Part shown: positions 1 to 8,296 of the stretch, one piece after another | Numbering within the stretch: position 1 is the first letter of the stretch | Layout: each line of letters begins with the position of its first letter | Source of the DNA: Clostridia bacterium | GTDB taxonomy: Bacteria; Bacillota; Clostridia; Oscillospirales; CAG-272 | Direction of reading: 5' to 3' | Length of the DNA stretch: 45,623 bases | Assembly (NCBI GenBank): GCA_017456625.1 | Contig: JAFTJB010000069.1 | Span: 1 to 45,623 of the forward strand | Position numbers and translations under genes: made by a program | Notes under the pieces: generated by a model | Databases searched by the model: none | Seen by the model: the letters and a program-made list of their open reading frames with translations, nothing else | What the model was told of the DNA's origin: nothing

Positions 1-41
1 GCTTGGCTATACCCCAATATTGTTTTTTACAGAACGTGAAT

Positions 42-70
42 ATTATATCACATTATTTTCCCTCTGTCAA
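42..70 (-). promoter_or_regulatory. sigma-A promoter reading out of the left edge
   Basis: On the minus strand TTGACA (65-70) and TATAAT (42-47) are separated by exactly 17 bp, a perfect consensus promoter. It faces away from the operon that starts at 187 and must serve a gene beyond the left end of the window. Confidence 0.8.
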
Positions 71-123
71 GTAAAAAAATCAAGGTTTGGAAAGATTTTT
101 TGCCCTTTTCCGCTCGCATAATC

Positions 124-152
124 TTGAAAAAAAACGCACGGTCTGCTATAAT
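124..152 (+). promoter_or_regulatory. promoter of the MBL-SDR-VanY operon
   Basis: TTGAAA (124-129), 17-bp spacer, TATAAT (147-152). Transcription would start near 159, giving a short leader before the ATG at 187. Confidence 0.75.
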
Positions 153-186
153 GAAGATACCTATTCACATTACGGGAGGGATACGA

Positions 187-1026
187 ATGAAAAAACGGCT
201 GCTCTGCCTTCTTTTGGCAGTTCTTCTGCTCCTTCCTCTCTCCTCCTGCAAAGAGGACACTCCCCCTCCCCTGCTTGAAATGCATTTTCTCGACGTCGGT
301 CAAGGAGACGCAACGCTTCTGCGCACTCTTGACGGCGACATTCTCATTGACGCGGGCACCGACGACACACAAGATCGGCTTTGTCTGCATCTCGAAAACC
401 TCGGTGTCACCTCGCTCCTGCTTGCGATCTTTACGCACTCGGATGAGGATCACATCGGCGGTGCTGACGGAGTCCTGCGAAAATTCCCCACCGAAACGGT
501 TTGGATCAGCGAATTCTTCGAGGACAGCGAATGCACGAGGCTATTGATTTCCGCCGCCGTGGACACGGGTGCCCAAATTCAGACCGTTTCCGCGTCCTCA
601 CATCGAAAGATCGGCGACGTCGCGCTATCCGTCCTTTCACCGATGGGAAGCATGGACGGTGCCTCCGTCAACGACAAAAGTCTCGTGCTCAAGCTTGTCT
701 GCGGCGAAGCCTCTGCCCTCTTGATGGGTGATGCGGAGAGCGCCACCGAGGCACTTCTGCTTGAGCAATATGACCATGCGCAATTTAACTGCGACGTTCT
801 CAAGCTCGGGCATCACGGCGCATCCACCTCATCAAGCGAAGCCTTTTTGAATACGGTCCGTCCGCAGTATGCCGTCATCAGCTGCGGTGCGGCAAATTAC
901 TACGGACATCCGCACGGAGAAACCCTCGCACGTCTGCAATCCGTCGGCGCTACCGTGCTTCGGACAGATCGCTTGGGTGACGTCGTTTTGATGACAGACG
1001 GCAAAGAAATTTGGCAAAACGAATAA
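187..1026 (+). CDS. ComEC/Rec2-like metallo-beta-lactamase-fold lipoprotein
   Basis: A 279-residue predicted hydrolase attached to the outer face of the membrane. Residues 1-21 form a lipoprotein signal peptide with lipobox LSSC (Cys21). The metal-binding motif HSDEDHIGG lies at 84-92, with later MGDAE and LGHHGAS motifs, the pattern of the soluble metallo-beta-lactamase domain related to ComEC. The ATG at 187 was chosen because GGGAGG lies just upstream and the signal peptide begins there; an in-frame ATG at 100 lies upstream of the promoter. No competence channel domain is present. The natural substrate is unknown; phosphodiester or nucleotide hydrolysis is a guess from the ComEC relationship. 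First gene of a three-gene operon. Confidence 0.85.
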   Translation: MKKRLLCLLLAVLLLLPLSSCKEDTPPPLLEMHFLDVGQGDATLLRTLDGDILIDAGTDDTQDRLCLHLENLGVTSLLLAIFTHSDEDHIGGADGVLRKFPTETVWISEFFEDSECTRLLISAAVDTGAQIQTVSASSHRKIGDVALSVLSPMGSMDGASVNDKSLVLKLVCGEASALLMGDAESATEALLLEQYDHAQFNCDVLKLGHHGASTSSSEAFLNTVRPQYAVISCGAANYYGHPHGETLARLQSVGATVLRTDRLGDVVLMTDGKEIWQNE

Positions 1027-1051
1027 CCAATTCTATTTTAGGAGAACCACT

Positions 1052-1765
1052 ATGAACGTATTGATTACCGGCGGCTCGCGTGGCATTGGAGCCGCGTGCG
1101 TGCGCAGATTTTGCGCGCAGGGCGACCGTGTCGCCTTCCTTTACAACAAATCAAAAGAGCTTGCAAATGCGCTTGCGGAAGAGACGGGCGCGCTTGCCAT
1201 CCAAGCCGACATTACCGATCCCGATGCCGTCATCCGCGCGGTCACAGAGGCAGAGACGAAGATGGGTGGCATCGACGTGCTTGTCAACAATGCGGGTATC
1301 GCGCAGATCAAGCTCTTCACCGATCTCACCGATGCCGATTGGAGCACGATGCTAAGCACCAATCTCGGCGGTGCTTTTCTCGTCACTCGCGCGGTCGCAA
1401 AAGGAATGATCTCCCGTCAATTCGGCAGGATCGTCAACGTCGGCTCCATGTGGGGCAAGGTCGGCGCATCCTGCGAGGTGCATTATTCCGCCGCAAAGGC
1501 AGGTCTTCGCGGTATGACCATGGCACTCGCGAAGGAGCTTGGTCCCTCTCACATCACGGTCAACTGTGTCGAGCCGGGTGTGATCGACACCGAAATGAAT
1601 GCAGCCTTGGACGTGGAAACGCGCGCATCCCTCTGTGAGGAAACGCCTCTCTGCCGCATCGGCACCCCCGACGAGGTCGCTTCCGCCGTCTGCTTCCTTG
1701 CATCCGACGGTGCATCCTTCATCACGGGACAGATCCTCGGTGTTGACGGGGGCTTTGCCGTATGA
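1052..1765 (+). CDS. short-chain dehydrogenase/reductase, FabG-like
   Basis: A 237-residue classical SDR. The nucleotide-binding motif TGGSRGIG is at 6-13, NNAG at 79-82, and the catalytic residues Asn104, Ser132, Tyr145 and Lys149 (YSAAK) are all present. The length and motifs match 3-oxoacyl-ACP reductases, but the neighbours are cell-envelope genes and no other fatty-acid genes are nearby, so the substrate is not known. AGGAG precedes the ATG. The last codons overlap the next gene by 4 bp (ATGA), which implies translational coupling. Confidence 0.9.
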   Translation: MNVLITGGSRGIGAACVRRFCAQGDRVAFLYNKSKELANALAEETGALAIQADITDPDAVIRAVTEAETKMGGIDVLVNNAGIAQIKLFTDLTDADWSTMLSTNLGGAFLVTRAVAKGMISRQFGRIVNVGSMWGKVGASCEVHYSAAKAGLRGMTMALAKELGPSHITVNCVEPGVIDTEMNAALDVETRASLCEETPLCRIGTPDEVASAVCFLASDGASFITGQILGVDGGFAV

Positions 1766-2619
1766 CCGAGCGCAAAAAAGCGGTTGCGCTCATCTCCTTG
1801 GTCTGTGCTATCTGTCTGCTTGCCTCTACGCTTGGTTTTTTCATGACGCACGGAGATATCACGTACCGTCTGTGGTCTCGCATCCGTCCGTACGCGGAGC
1901 CTGCACTTGAGATCACCTCTCTTTCCGCAACGCAAAGCACGACCGCGGACGAGCTGATCCTACGGGAAAACGTGCGTGCGTCCTCTCTGCTGATGCTCGT
2001 CAACCGATCACATCCGCTCCCCTTGGGCTACGAGGCATTGATCGAGGAATACAACGGCGCGAAAATGCACCCGGACATGATCCCCGCATATATCGCGCTC
2101 CGCGACGAGCTTGTGCGCCGAACCGGGATACGTGTGTACGTTTCCAGCGATTTCCGCACCCCCGAGGAGCAAGCGGAGATCCTTGCCGAGAGCGGCGGTG
2201 ACGTTGCCGCTGAGGTTGGCTGCAGCGAGCACGAGGCAGGACTTGCACTGGATATCTACGCGCCCTATTTTGGCGGTGAGAGTCTTCTCCAAACGCGCGT
2301 GGGAAGGCTGATGAACGAGATCTGCGCCGATTACGGCTTTATCATCCGCTATCCGCTTGGGAAAGAAGCAATCACGGGGATCGACTACGAGCCCTGGCAT
2401 CTGCGCTACGTTGGCGCGCCGCACGCACGTATAATAACCGATGCGGGATTGACACTTGAGGAATACGTCGGACTGCTCACGCCTAACGTGTGGTACCGTT
2501 GCGACGGTTATCTGATTTCGCGTCAACTACCGACCATCCTCACACTTCCCGCCGCGTTTTCCGCATGTTCCCTCTCCCCCGACAACACGGGACACGTGAT
2601 TTTGACCGTAAAAGTCTAA
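1762..2619 (+). CDS. D-alanyl-D-alanine carboxypeptidase, VanY/DacB type (peptidase M15B)
   Basis: A 285-residue extracytoplasmic zinc peptidase that would trim the terminal D-Ala of peptidoglycan stem peptides. An N-terminal hydrophobic segment (about residues 7-28) is a signal anchor. The M15 zinc site is intact: SEHEAGLALD at 155-164 supplies His157 and Asp164, and EPWH at 210-213 supplies Glu210 and His213. It starts inside the stop codon of the SDR gene. No van regulatory or ligase genes are nearby, so this is more likely a housekeeping cell-wall enzyme than a resistance gene. No clear terminator follows; the next gene has its own promoter. Confidence 0.9.
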   Translation: MTERKKAVALISLVCAICLLASTLGFFMTHGDITYRLWSRIRPYAEPALEITSLSATQSTTADELILRENVRASSLLMLVNRSHPLPLGYEALIEEYNGAKMHPDMIPAYIALRDELVRRTGIRVYVSSDFRTPEEQAEILAESGGDVAAEVGCSEHEAGLALDIYAPYFGGESLLQTRVGRLMNEICADYGFIIRYPLGKEAITGIDYEPWHLRYVGAPHARIITDAGLTLEEYVGLLTPNVWYRCDGYLISRQLPTILTLPAAFSACSLSPDNTGHVILTVKV

Positions 2620-2657
2620 ATTTTTTTGAAAAAAGATAAAAAAATATGAAAAAAGTA

Positions 2658-2686
2658 TTTACAAAACGGCAAAAAGCGTGTATAAT
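2658..2686 (+). promoter_or_regulatory. promoter of the gene at 2740
   Basis: TTTACA (2658-2663), 17-bp spacer, TATAAT (2681-2686). Separates the following gene from the VanY operon. Confidence 0.8.
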
Positions 2687-2739
2687 TAGAATATGATATT
2701 ATATCTTATCACATATTGACAGAAAAGGACGGGTTTGTG

Positions 2740-3735
2740 ATGAAAGAAGAAAAGAAAGTAACCACAGTGGAGGATCCCACGTTGTTTGGCAAAGGATTGG
2801 CAGGCGTTGCCTCCGTTGCATCGAGCATTCGCTCTGCTGCAATTCTGCACATCGCAAAAAAACTCAATAAGCCCGGCAACACCTTTGCAAAGACCGTGCT
2901 GGGCAAGAATGTCAAGTCGATTGCCGACGTTGGCGCACACGTAGAGGTCGCAAAGCTGAGCGTTGATTTTATCACCTCGCTCGCCGAGAAGATCGACCGT
3001 TTCCTCGCAACCAATGAGGAAGACGAGATTGCAGAGCCTGTTGTTGAGGAGCCCGTTGTAGAGGAAGCTCCCGCAGTTGAGGCATTTGCCGCTGTTGAGC
3101 CCGTTGAGAATGACGAGGACGAGGACGACGAGGATAGCCTCCCCGCAGGTCTCGCTTCCCTTAAGCTCGATTACATAGACGTTATGGAGGAGCCCGAGAA
3201 GTATCAGGAGATGCTCGCACAGGAGGCGCGCGGTGAGGTCACGCTCGTAACGCGTTATCGCCGTAGCTTCATGTCTCGCCTCATCCAGTCTCAAGGTAAC
3301 GTCCAGGATTATTACACCGAGATCAAGAATCAGCTGCTCTCCTACAAGGGTGTCAAGAGCCGCGTAAGCTGGAGCAACGAGAGCATCAACAAGGGACGTA
3401 CGCAGGTTGCAAAGATCGTAGCGAAGTCCAAGACTCTCTACATCTACCTCGCAATCGATCCCAAGACGCTCGAGGATGCTTCCTACGAGGTCGTTGACGT
3501 TTCCGACAAGAAGAAGTACGCAGCAGTTCCCGCGCTGATCAAGGTCCGCGGTGACCGTAAGTTCAAGTTCGTTATGGATCTCATCCGTCAGATCTGCGAG
3601 AACGACCTTGCCCTGCCCCCCGTTAAGGACTTTGCTCCCGAGGACTATCACCTCCCCTACAGCAAGACCGAGGCGCTCGTACAGGAAGGACTTGTCAAAA
3701 AGTTCGTTGCCGCTATTCCCGCGGAAAGAGCATAA
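2740..3735 (+). CDS. uncharacterised protein with acidic linker and conserved C-terminal domain
   Basis: A 331-residue protein without a signal peptide or convincing membrane segment. Residues about 1-95 are helical and basic to neutral. A linker of about 45 residues (about 95-140) is dominated by Glu, Asp, Val and Pro. The C-terminal region (about 165-305) carries ...SYKGVKSR(V)SW..., ...KTLYIYLAIDP... and a late ...VRGDRKFKF... segment. I have an impression of similar domains in hypothetical Firmicutes proteins, often repeated there, but cannot name a family. ATG 2740 is preferred over TTG 2716 because AAAGGACGGG sits at the right distance. Monocistronic, with a strong promoter and strong terminator, so probably well expressed. 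Function unknown. Confidence 0.8.
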   Translation: MKEEKKVTTVEDPTLFGKGLAGVASVASSIRSAAILHIAKKLNKPGNTFAKTVLGKNVKSIADVGAHVEVAKLSVDFITSLAEKIDRFLATNEEDEIAEPVVEEPVVEEAPAVEAFAAVEPVENDEDEDDEDSLPAGLASLKLDYIDVMEEPEKYQEMLAQEARGEVTLVTRYRRSFMSRLIQSQGNVQDYYTEIKNQLLSYKGVKSRVSWSNESINKGRTQVAKIVAKSKTLYIYLAIDPKTLEDASYEVVDVSDKKKYAAVPALIKVRGDRKFKFVMDLIRQICENDLALPPVKDFAPEDYHLPYSKTEALVQEGLVKKFVAAIPAERA

Positions 3736-3749
3736 TCACAATCAAATCA

Positions 3750-3781
3750 AAAGAGCAAACGCAGCGCGTTTGCTCTTTTTT
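3750..3781 (+). terminator. intrinsic terminator
   Basis: Perfect 13-bp stem (3750-3762 with 3766-3778), 3-nt loop, then a T run. It may also work on the opposite strand for the convergent gene ending at 3783. Confidence 0.9.
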
Positions 3782-3782
3782 A

Positions 3783-6392
3783 TCATTCTATGATCTCAAA
3801 GCTGACACCGTCCGGAATCGAATAGCTCCAAACGGGATTTCCGTTTTCATAATGCCACTCGGAGCGGATCTCGCCTTGCGGTGTACGGTAGCGCACCTCG
3901 CAGTCGCCCAGGGTGGGATCAAAGCAAGGGTGCAAAACGACGTGCGTAAAGCCCGCCGCACATTCCTCCACGCGGATACCGCCCAAATACTCAAATAGGA
4001 AGGTGACCACCGAGCCGAGCGAAAAATGGCTCATGCTGAGGGATTTGTCGGGATCCTTCATGCCAAGCCAGCTCTCGGTCATGTTGGTCGCGCCCGTGTC
4101 GAATACGTAATTCCATGATGGGAACTCCTTGCGATGCAAAAGTGCGATCGCCGTGTCAAAATGCCCCGTATCGGCAAGCACGTGAAGCAAGTAGCGCGTA
4201 GCCAAAAAACCCGTGGTCAAAGCACCGTTGCTCTCGGCAATATAGCGGCATAGCGTGTCTCCTACCCTTTTGCGATCCTCTGCGGGAACGATGCCAAATG
4301 CCAACGGAAATACCAACGCACTCTGAAGCCGCTCATCATATTCCGCTTTTTTCGCATCATAATGGAGACGATTGAATTCCGCACGCCCCACTTCAAATTG
4401 CGCGCGCAACATATCTCTTCTTTCGGTATCTCCAAGCACGTCCGCCACTCGCGAGACGATATCCAGCATCCGCAGATGCCAGCATCCGCTAAAGAACTGC
4501 GGGGAAAGATTCTGTCCCGTTGGATTGAGCCAATCATTATAGGGCGAGTGCGGATTTTGGGGCAGGATCATCCCGTCAAATTCGCACCGCTTTTCGATCA
4601 ACGCAAGCATATCGGGATATTTAACACGCAGGATCTCGCAGTCTCCGAAAAATTTGTAAAGCGTCCACGGGATAGCGTATTCCTCATCCTCCCATCCGTA
4701 GGGACCCGGTTGCATCTTTCGCCCCACGTCAGCCCAACGACCGAGGAAGGCATCCGCGTCCGTGTACCAGCAAGCGGCATACGAGAAGATCTGCGCGTCA
4801 CCGTTCCAGAAATTCTTCTCGCGCGTCGGGCAGTCCGTGGGGCCGTTGAAGCAATTGTTCTTCCACGTCTGCCTCACCGCCTCCCACAGGCGCGCAAGTG
4901 AGCGATCCGACGAAGAGAACGCACCGATCTCGCAGAGATCGTTGTGCAGCTCTATCGCGACAAGCTCGTCCCCCGCAGGCGGGTTCTCCATTCCGCTGAC
5001 GTAAACGTATCGAAAGCCCGTGTAGGAAAAGCGCGGCACGTATTCCTCATATGCCTCACCCTTTGCCGTGTAGACGTTGAGATTTCGCAGACACCACGGC
5101 GATTTTCCGCTCGGAAGCGTGTCCTGCTGGAAGTAGACCGCGCCGTACGCACCCAATTCGGGCATACCGTTCTCGTCCAAGCGCTCACAGCACTGCAAAA
5201 GGATGCGTTGCCCGCGCTTGGGATGATGCAATTTGATCTTGACCGTACCCGCGATATTGATGCCGATATCATAGAGCCAAACGCCCTTTGTGATCTCGCG
5301 AATCGGATGGCAGGCATGCTCACCCACGGCACGAACAGGTGGATAATTCTGACAAAGCAACGACTTAAACGGTGTGGGAACGACTGCCGCGGGCACCCAC
5401 GCCGTGTCAACTTCCCGCGCCTCACACCAGCCGTCGATCTCCAATCGCGCATCGTATCGCTCGCCGTATTGCAAATCGTTATCCGTCAAGGGAGAGGGCG
5501 CAACCTCCCACGTCTCATCGGTCTTGACCGTCTCATGCGTCCCGTCTGCGTATTCGATCACCAATTCCATCATCAAGGATGGCAGATTGGCAAATATACG
5601 TCCATAGGCGGCGCAGTTGTACCAGCCGTTGCCCGTAATCGCGCCGATCACGTTCATCCCGCTCTGGATGCGGTCGGTCACGTCGAATTTCTGATATTCC
5701 TTTGCCTTGTCCGCGCAGGAGGGCATGAATTGCGCATCGGTCACGCGTTTTCCGTTGAGGTAAGGCTCGTAGCAGCCCTGCGCGCTCGCGTAGAGAATGG
5801 CGCGGCGCACCTCTCGGGAAGCGGCAAATGTGCGACGAAAATAGCAGGACCGCTTGATGGCAATGGGATGGCGATCTGCGGTGATCAGTGGGATCTCACG
5901 CTCGTCTCCAAGATGATCCTCCCACCCCTTCGGCTCCTCCGTGACCCAAAAATCCACCAATCGCTTGACACAAAAGCCCTCGTCGGTCACCACCTCACCG
6001 TAGCTTCCGTTCGCGTATTCGATCCCAATACCTCCGATGATGGCAGAGGTAAAGCGCTCGTTTGTAGCGGTCTGGTAGGTACGAAGCCAGAGAACGTTCT
6101 CACCCTCACGCAACACGACCTCGCGTTTTGCGTTCTTTTCCTCCGAAACAACACGCTCGCCGTTGAGAAACACGTCAAAAATATTATCGCACGAAAAATG
6201 CAAAAACGCACGCTTAACTCCGCCCTTGACCGAAAATACACGTCCAAGATGCTGACGGACGTAATCACGTCCCCATATGAATTTGGAATTGGGAAACTCC
6301 TCCGGGCGCGCGGCATCAAAGCTTGCGAGCAATTCCTCGGGAGCGGCGATCCAGCTTGCCGTAAAATCGCTTTTGATCTCTCTTTGATACAT
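3783..6392 (-). CDS. alpha-L-rhamnosidase-like glycoside hydrolase, GH78
   Basis: An 869-residue enzyme predicted to release terminal alpha-L-rhamnose. Two galactose-binding-like beta domains (about 45-150 and 180-330, the second resembling the GH78 N-terminal domain) precede a beta domain (about 340-485) and an (alpha/alpha)6 catalytic domain. GH78 landmarks are DCPTREKNFWNGDAQ at 520-534 and ESWLGM at 773-778, where the general acid and base are expected. There is no signal peptide, so it should act in the cytoplasm on imported rhamnosides. ATG 6392 was chosen because AAGGAG lies 7 nt upstream; the longer frame has no better signal. Divergent from an aldo/keto reductase. The exact substrate is not certain. 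Confidence 0.88.
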   Translation of the reverse strand: MYQREIKSDFTASWIAAPEELLASFDAARPEEFPNSKFIWGRDYVRQHLGRVFSVKGGVKRAFLHFSCDNIFDVFLNGERVVSEEKNAKREVVLREGENVLWLRTYQTATNERFTSAIIGGIGIEYANGSYGEVVTDEGFCVKRLVDFWVTEEPKGWEDHLGDEREIPLITADRHPIAIKRSCYFRRTFAASREVRRAILYASAQGCYEPYLNGKRVTDAQFMPSCADKAKEYQKFDVTDRIQSGMNVIGAITGNGWYNCAAYGRIFANLPSLMMELVIEYADGTHETVKTDETWEVAPSPLTDNDLQYGERYDARLEIDGWCEAREVDTAWVPAAVVPTPFKSLLCQNYPPVRAVGEHACHPIREITKGVWLYDIGINIAGTVKIKLHHPKRGQRILLQCCERLDENGMPELGAYGAVYFQQDTLPSGKSPWCLRNLNVYTAKGEAYEEYVPRFSYTGFRYVYVSGMENPPAGDELVAIELHNDLCEIGAFSSSDRSLARLWEAVRQTWKNNCFNGPTDCPTREKNFWNGDAQIFSYAACWYTDADAFLGRWADVGRKMQPGPYGWEDEEYAIPWTLYKFFGDCEILRVKYPDMLALIEKRCEFDGMILPQNPHSPYNDWLNPTGQNLSPQFFSGCWHLRMLDIVSRVADVLGDTERRDMLRAQFEVGRAEFNRLHYDAKKAEYDERLQSALVFPLAFGIVPAEDRKRVGDTLCRYIAESNGALTTGFLATRYLLHVLADTGHFDTAIALLHRKEFPSWNYVFDTGATNMTESWLGMKDPDKSLSMSHFSLGSVVTFLFEYLGGIRVEECAAGFTHVVLHPCFDPTLGDCEVRYRTPQGEIRSEWHYENGNPVWSYSIPDGVSFEIIE

Positions 6393-6420
6393 CCTCTCAC
6401 TCCTTGCTTTTTCTGAATTC

Positions 6421-6449
6421 AGTATAACACAGAGAAGGCAAAAAATCAA
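6421..6449 (-). promoter_or_regulatory. promoter of the GH78 gene
   Basis: Minus strand: TTGATT (6444-6449), 17-bp spacer, TATACT (6421-6426). Confidence 0.7.
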
Positions 6450-6457
6450 CCGCCCAC

Positions 6458-6486
6458 TTGAAAAACGCATTCATCTGTGGTATACT
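6458..6486 (+). promoter_or_regulatory. promoter of the aldo/keto reductase gene
   Basis: TTGAAA (6458-6463), 17-bp spacer, TATACT (6481-6486). Its -35 box lies 8 bp from the -35 box of the divergent GH78 promoter, so the two genes may share control. Confidence 0.7.
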
Positions 6487-6517
6487 AAAATCAACAAATG
6501 AAAAGGAGAGCTTAACT

Positions 6518-7369
6518 ATGAAGGGTTTGTTTGATACCTTTACCTTACACAACGGTGTAAAAATCCCCTGCGTGGGCTACGGAACCTGGCTGACCACCAA
6601 CGATCAGGCGGCAGATGCGGTGCTGGCGGCACTGAAGGCAGGCTATCGCCACATCGATACCGCCGCGAAATATGAAAACGAGGTGGGCGTTGGCGAGGGC
6701 ATTCGCGCCTCGGGCCTCGCGCGCGAGGAGATCTTTGTCACCAGCAAGGTTTGGAACGATTGCCGCGGATACGATAAGACGATGGCGGCATTTGAGAAGA
6801 GCCTTTCCGACCTTGGGCTGGATTACCTCGATCTTTATCTCATCCATTGGCCCGCATCGCCGCTTCAGTACGACGACTTCAACGCTGTCAATCTCTCCAC
6901 CTGGAAGGCACTCACCGAGCTTTACAAGGCAGGCAAGATCCGCTCCATCGGTGTTTCCAATTTCCTTCCCCATCATCTTGAAGCGCTTGTTGAGAGCGAA
7001 GTCGTGCCGATGGTCAATCAGATCGAACTTCATCCCGGTCAGCTTCAGCAGGAAACGCTCGACTACTGCAACAAGCACAACATCCTCGTGGAGGCATGGG
7101 GTCCGCTCGGTCGCGGAAAGATGCTGGATAATCCCACGCTCCTCTCGATCGCCGCAAAATACAACAAGACCGTGGCACAGCTCTGCATCCGCTGGTGCGT
7201 GCAGAACGGCGTGCTTCCCCTCCCCAAGTCTGTGACTCCCTCGCGCATTGCCGAGAATGCCGACGTCTTCGATTTTGTCATTTCGGATATCGATATGGCT
7301 ACCATCAACGCCATGGAATACTTTGCGGGCTCGGGGCACAACCCCGATACGTTCGGTATGAAAAAATAA
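6518..7369 (+). CDS. aldo/keto reductase
   Basis: A 283-residue NAD(P)H-dependent reductase of the AKR superfamily. The catalytic tetrad is complete: Asp47, Tyr52, Lys77 and His110 (LIHWP). The motifs GYRHIDTAAKYENE and GVSNF are typical of the 2,5-diketogluconate reductase-like AKR5 group, which acts on sugars and small aldehydes. AAAGGAG precedes the ATG at 6518. Divergent from the GH78 gene, which makes a role in sugar conversion plausible but unproven. Confidence 0.92.
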   Translation: MKGLFDTFTLHNGVKIPCVGYGTWLTTNDQAADAVLAALKAGYRHIDTAAKYENEVGVGEGIRASGLAREEIFVTSKVWNDCRGYDKTMAAFEKSLSDLGLDYLDLYLIHWPASPLQYDDFNAVNLSTWKALTELYKAGKIRSIGVSNFLPHHLEALVESEVVPMVNQIELHPGQLQQETLDYCNKHNILVEAWGPLGRGKMLDNPTLLSIAAKYNKTVAQLCIRWCVQNGVLPLPKSVTPSRIAENADVFDFVISDIDMATINAMEYFAGSGHNPDTFGMKK

Positions 7370-7385
7370 AGCAAAATAACACCGT

Positions 7386-7425
7386 GCGGGGACAGCGCCA
7401 AACGCCGTCCCCGCTTCTTTTTATT
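7386..7425 (+). terminator. intrinsic terminator
   Basis: GCGGGGAC (7386-7393) pairs with GTCCCCGC (7407-7414), followed by TTCTTTTTATT. It abuts the stop codon of the convergent AraC gene. Confidence 0.85.
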
Positions 7426-8185
7426 ATATCAAGTGTAATTTCCGATACTCGGTCGGTGTCATGCCGCAATGCTTTTTGAAAACGTTGCAAAAATAGAAAA
7501 GATTTTCATATCCGCACCGCCCCGCGATCTCGGTCACGGTATAGGAGGTCTCGGCAAGCAGACGCTGTGCCTCCTCCATGCGCAGCCCGATCAGATACCG
7601 ATAGACCGAAACACCGTACATGGCACGGAATTTGCTCTCCAAGGCAGAAACCGAAACACCGCACGCACGCGCGATCCGCTCAAGGGATAGCTCCTTATCC
7701 AACATTTTTTTCATATACGCGATCGGCGCAAAGCTTCCCTTTGGCACCGTCAAGGGCGTCACGATCTCCTCATCGGGCGCAGGCAACTTTGATAGGGTCA
7801 AAAAGAGATCGTTGAGGTAATGCTCACGCATCCGTACACCCATTTGCGTGCGAAGTGAGGACAGACGCTCGATCTCAAGCAGATCCTCGCGCACGCGACC
7901 GCCCACCGCACGTCTGAGTCCTGCGCGCTCCGAAAAAAGCTCCTCTCTCTTGATCTGAAATTTAATATATAAAAACTTGAGCGGCTCCAGCACGTGGCGG
8001 CTCATAGGCGTCTCGGGATCAAAATAGACAAGATCCCCCGCACGCGCCACCCATTCGCTCCCATCCATATTGCAAGAAAATGACCCCTCTGTCAAATAAA
8101 GCAAAATATGGCTCTCCTGACATCCGTATGTCAGTTGAAATTCCTCTCTCGTTGTCATATAGCTGTCCGTCAAGGTCACGATCAT
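7424..8185 (-). CDS. AraC-family transcriptional regulator
   Basis: 253 residues. The N-terminal half is a cupin-like ligand-binding domain (…YLTEGSFSC…, …GDLVYFDPE…). The C-terminal ~100 residues hold two helix-turn-helix motifs typical of AraC: LERIARACGVSVSALESKF and …VTEIAGRCGYEN…FYFCNVFKKHCGMTP. Two ATGs are possible (8191 and 8185). The ribosome binding site AGAGG lies only 2 nt from the first but 8 nt from the second, so 8185 is preferred. Divergent from an FAD oxidoreductase with overlapping promoters, so that gene is the likely target; the inducer may be a sugar or related compound. Confidence 0.9.
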   Translation of the reverse strand: MIVTLTDSYMTTREEFQLTYGCQESHILLYLTEGSFSCNMDGSEWVARAGDLVYFDPETPMSRHVLEPLKFLYIKFQIKREELFSERAGLRRAVGGRVREDLLEIERLSSLRTQMGVRMREHYLNDLFLTLSKLPAPDEEIVTPLTVPKGSFAPIAYMKKMLDKELSLERIARACGVSVSALESKFRAMYGVSVYRYLIGLRMEEAQRLLAETSYTVTEIAGRCGYENLFYFCNVFKKHCGMTPTEYRKLHLI

Positions 8186-8221
8186 ATTCATCGCCTCTTT
8201 TTGTAAGATATTATATATTAT

Positions 8222-8250
8222 ATTATAACATATTGCATTTTCATTGTCAA
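8222..8250 (-). promoter_or_regulatory. perfect consensus promoter of the AraC gene
   Basis: Minus strand: TTGACA (8245-8250), 17-bp spacer, TATAAT (8222-8227). The -35 box lies within the spacer of the opposing promoter. Confidence 0.85.
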
Positions 8251-8266
8251 GGAATGCGTATATAAT
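8238..8266 (+). promoter_or_regulatory. promoter of the FAD oxidoreductase gene
   Basis: TATAAT (8261-8266) with a poor -35 element TTTTCA (8238-8243) at 17 bp. A good -10 with a weak -35 suits a promoter that needs an activator such as the divergent AraC protein. Confidence 0.55.
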
Positions 8267-8296
8267 AAAAATGAAAACAAATAAAAGGAGTCAGCT

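Noticed and set aside
1762..2619. Vancomycin-resistance vanY
   Set aside because: The enzyme family fits, but no vanRS, vanHAX or related genes are near; a general cell-wall carboxypeptidase is more likely.
4944..6416. 490-codon open frame opposite the GH78 gene
   Set aside because: No start signal or recognisable domain; shadow of the rhamnosidase.
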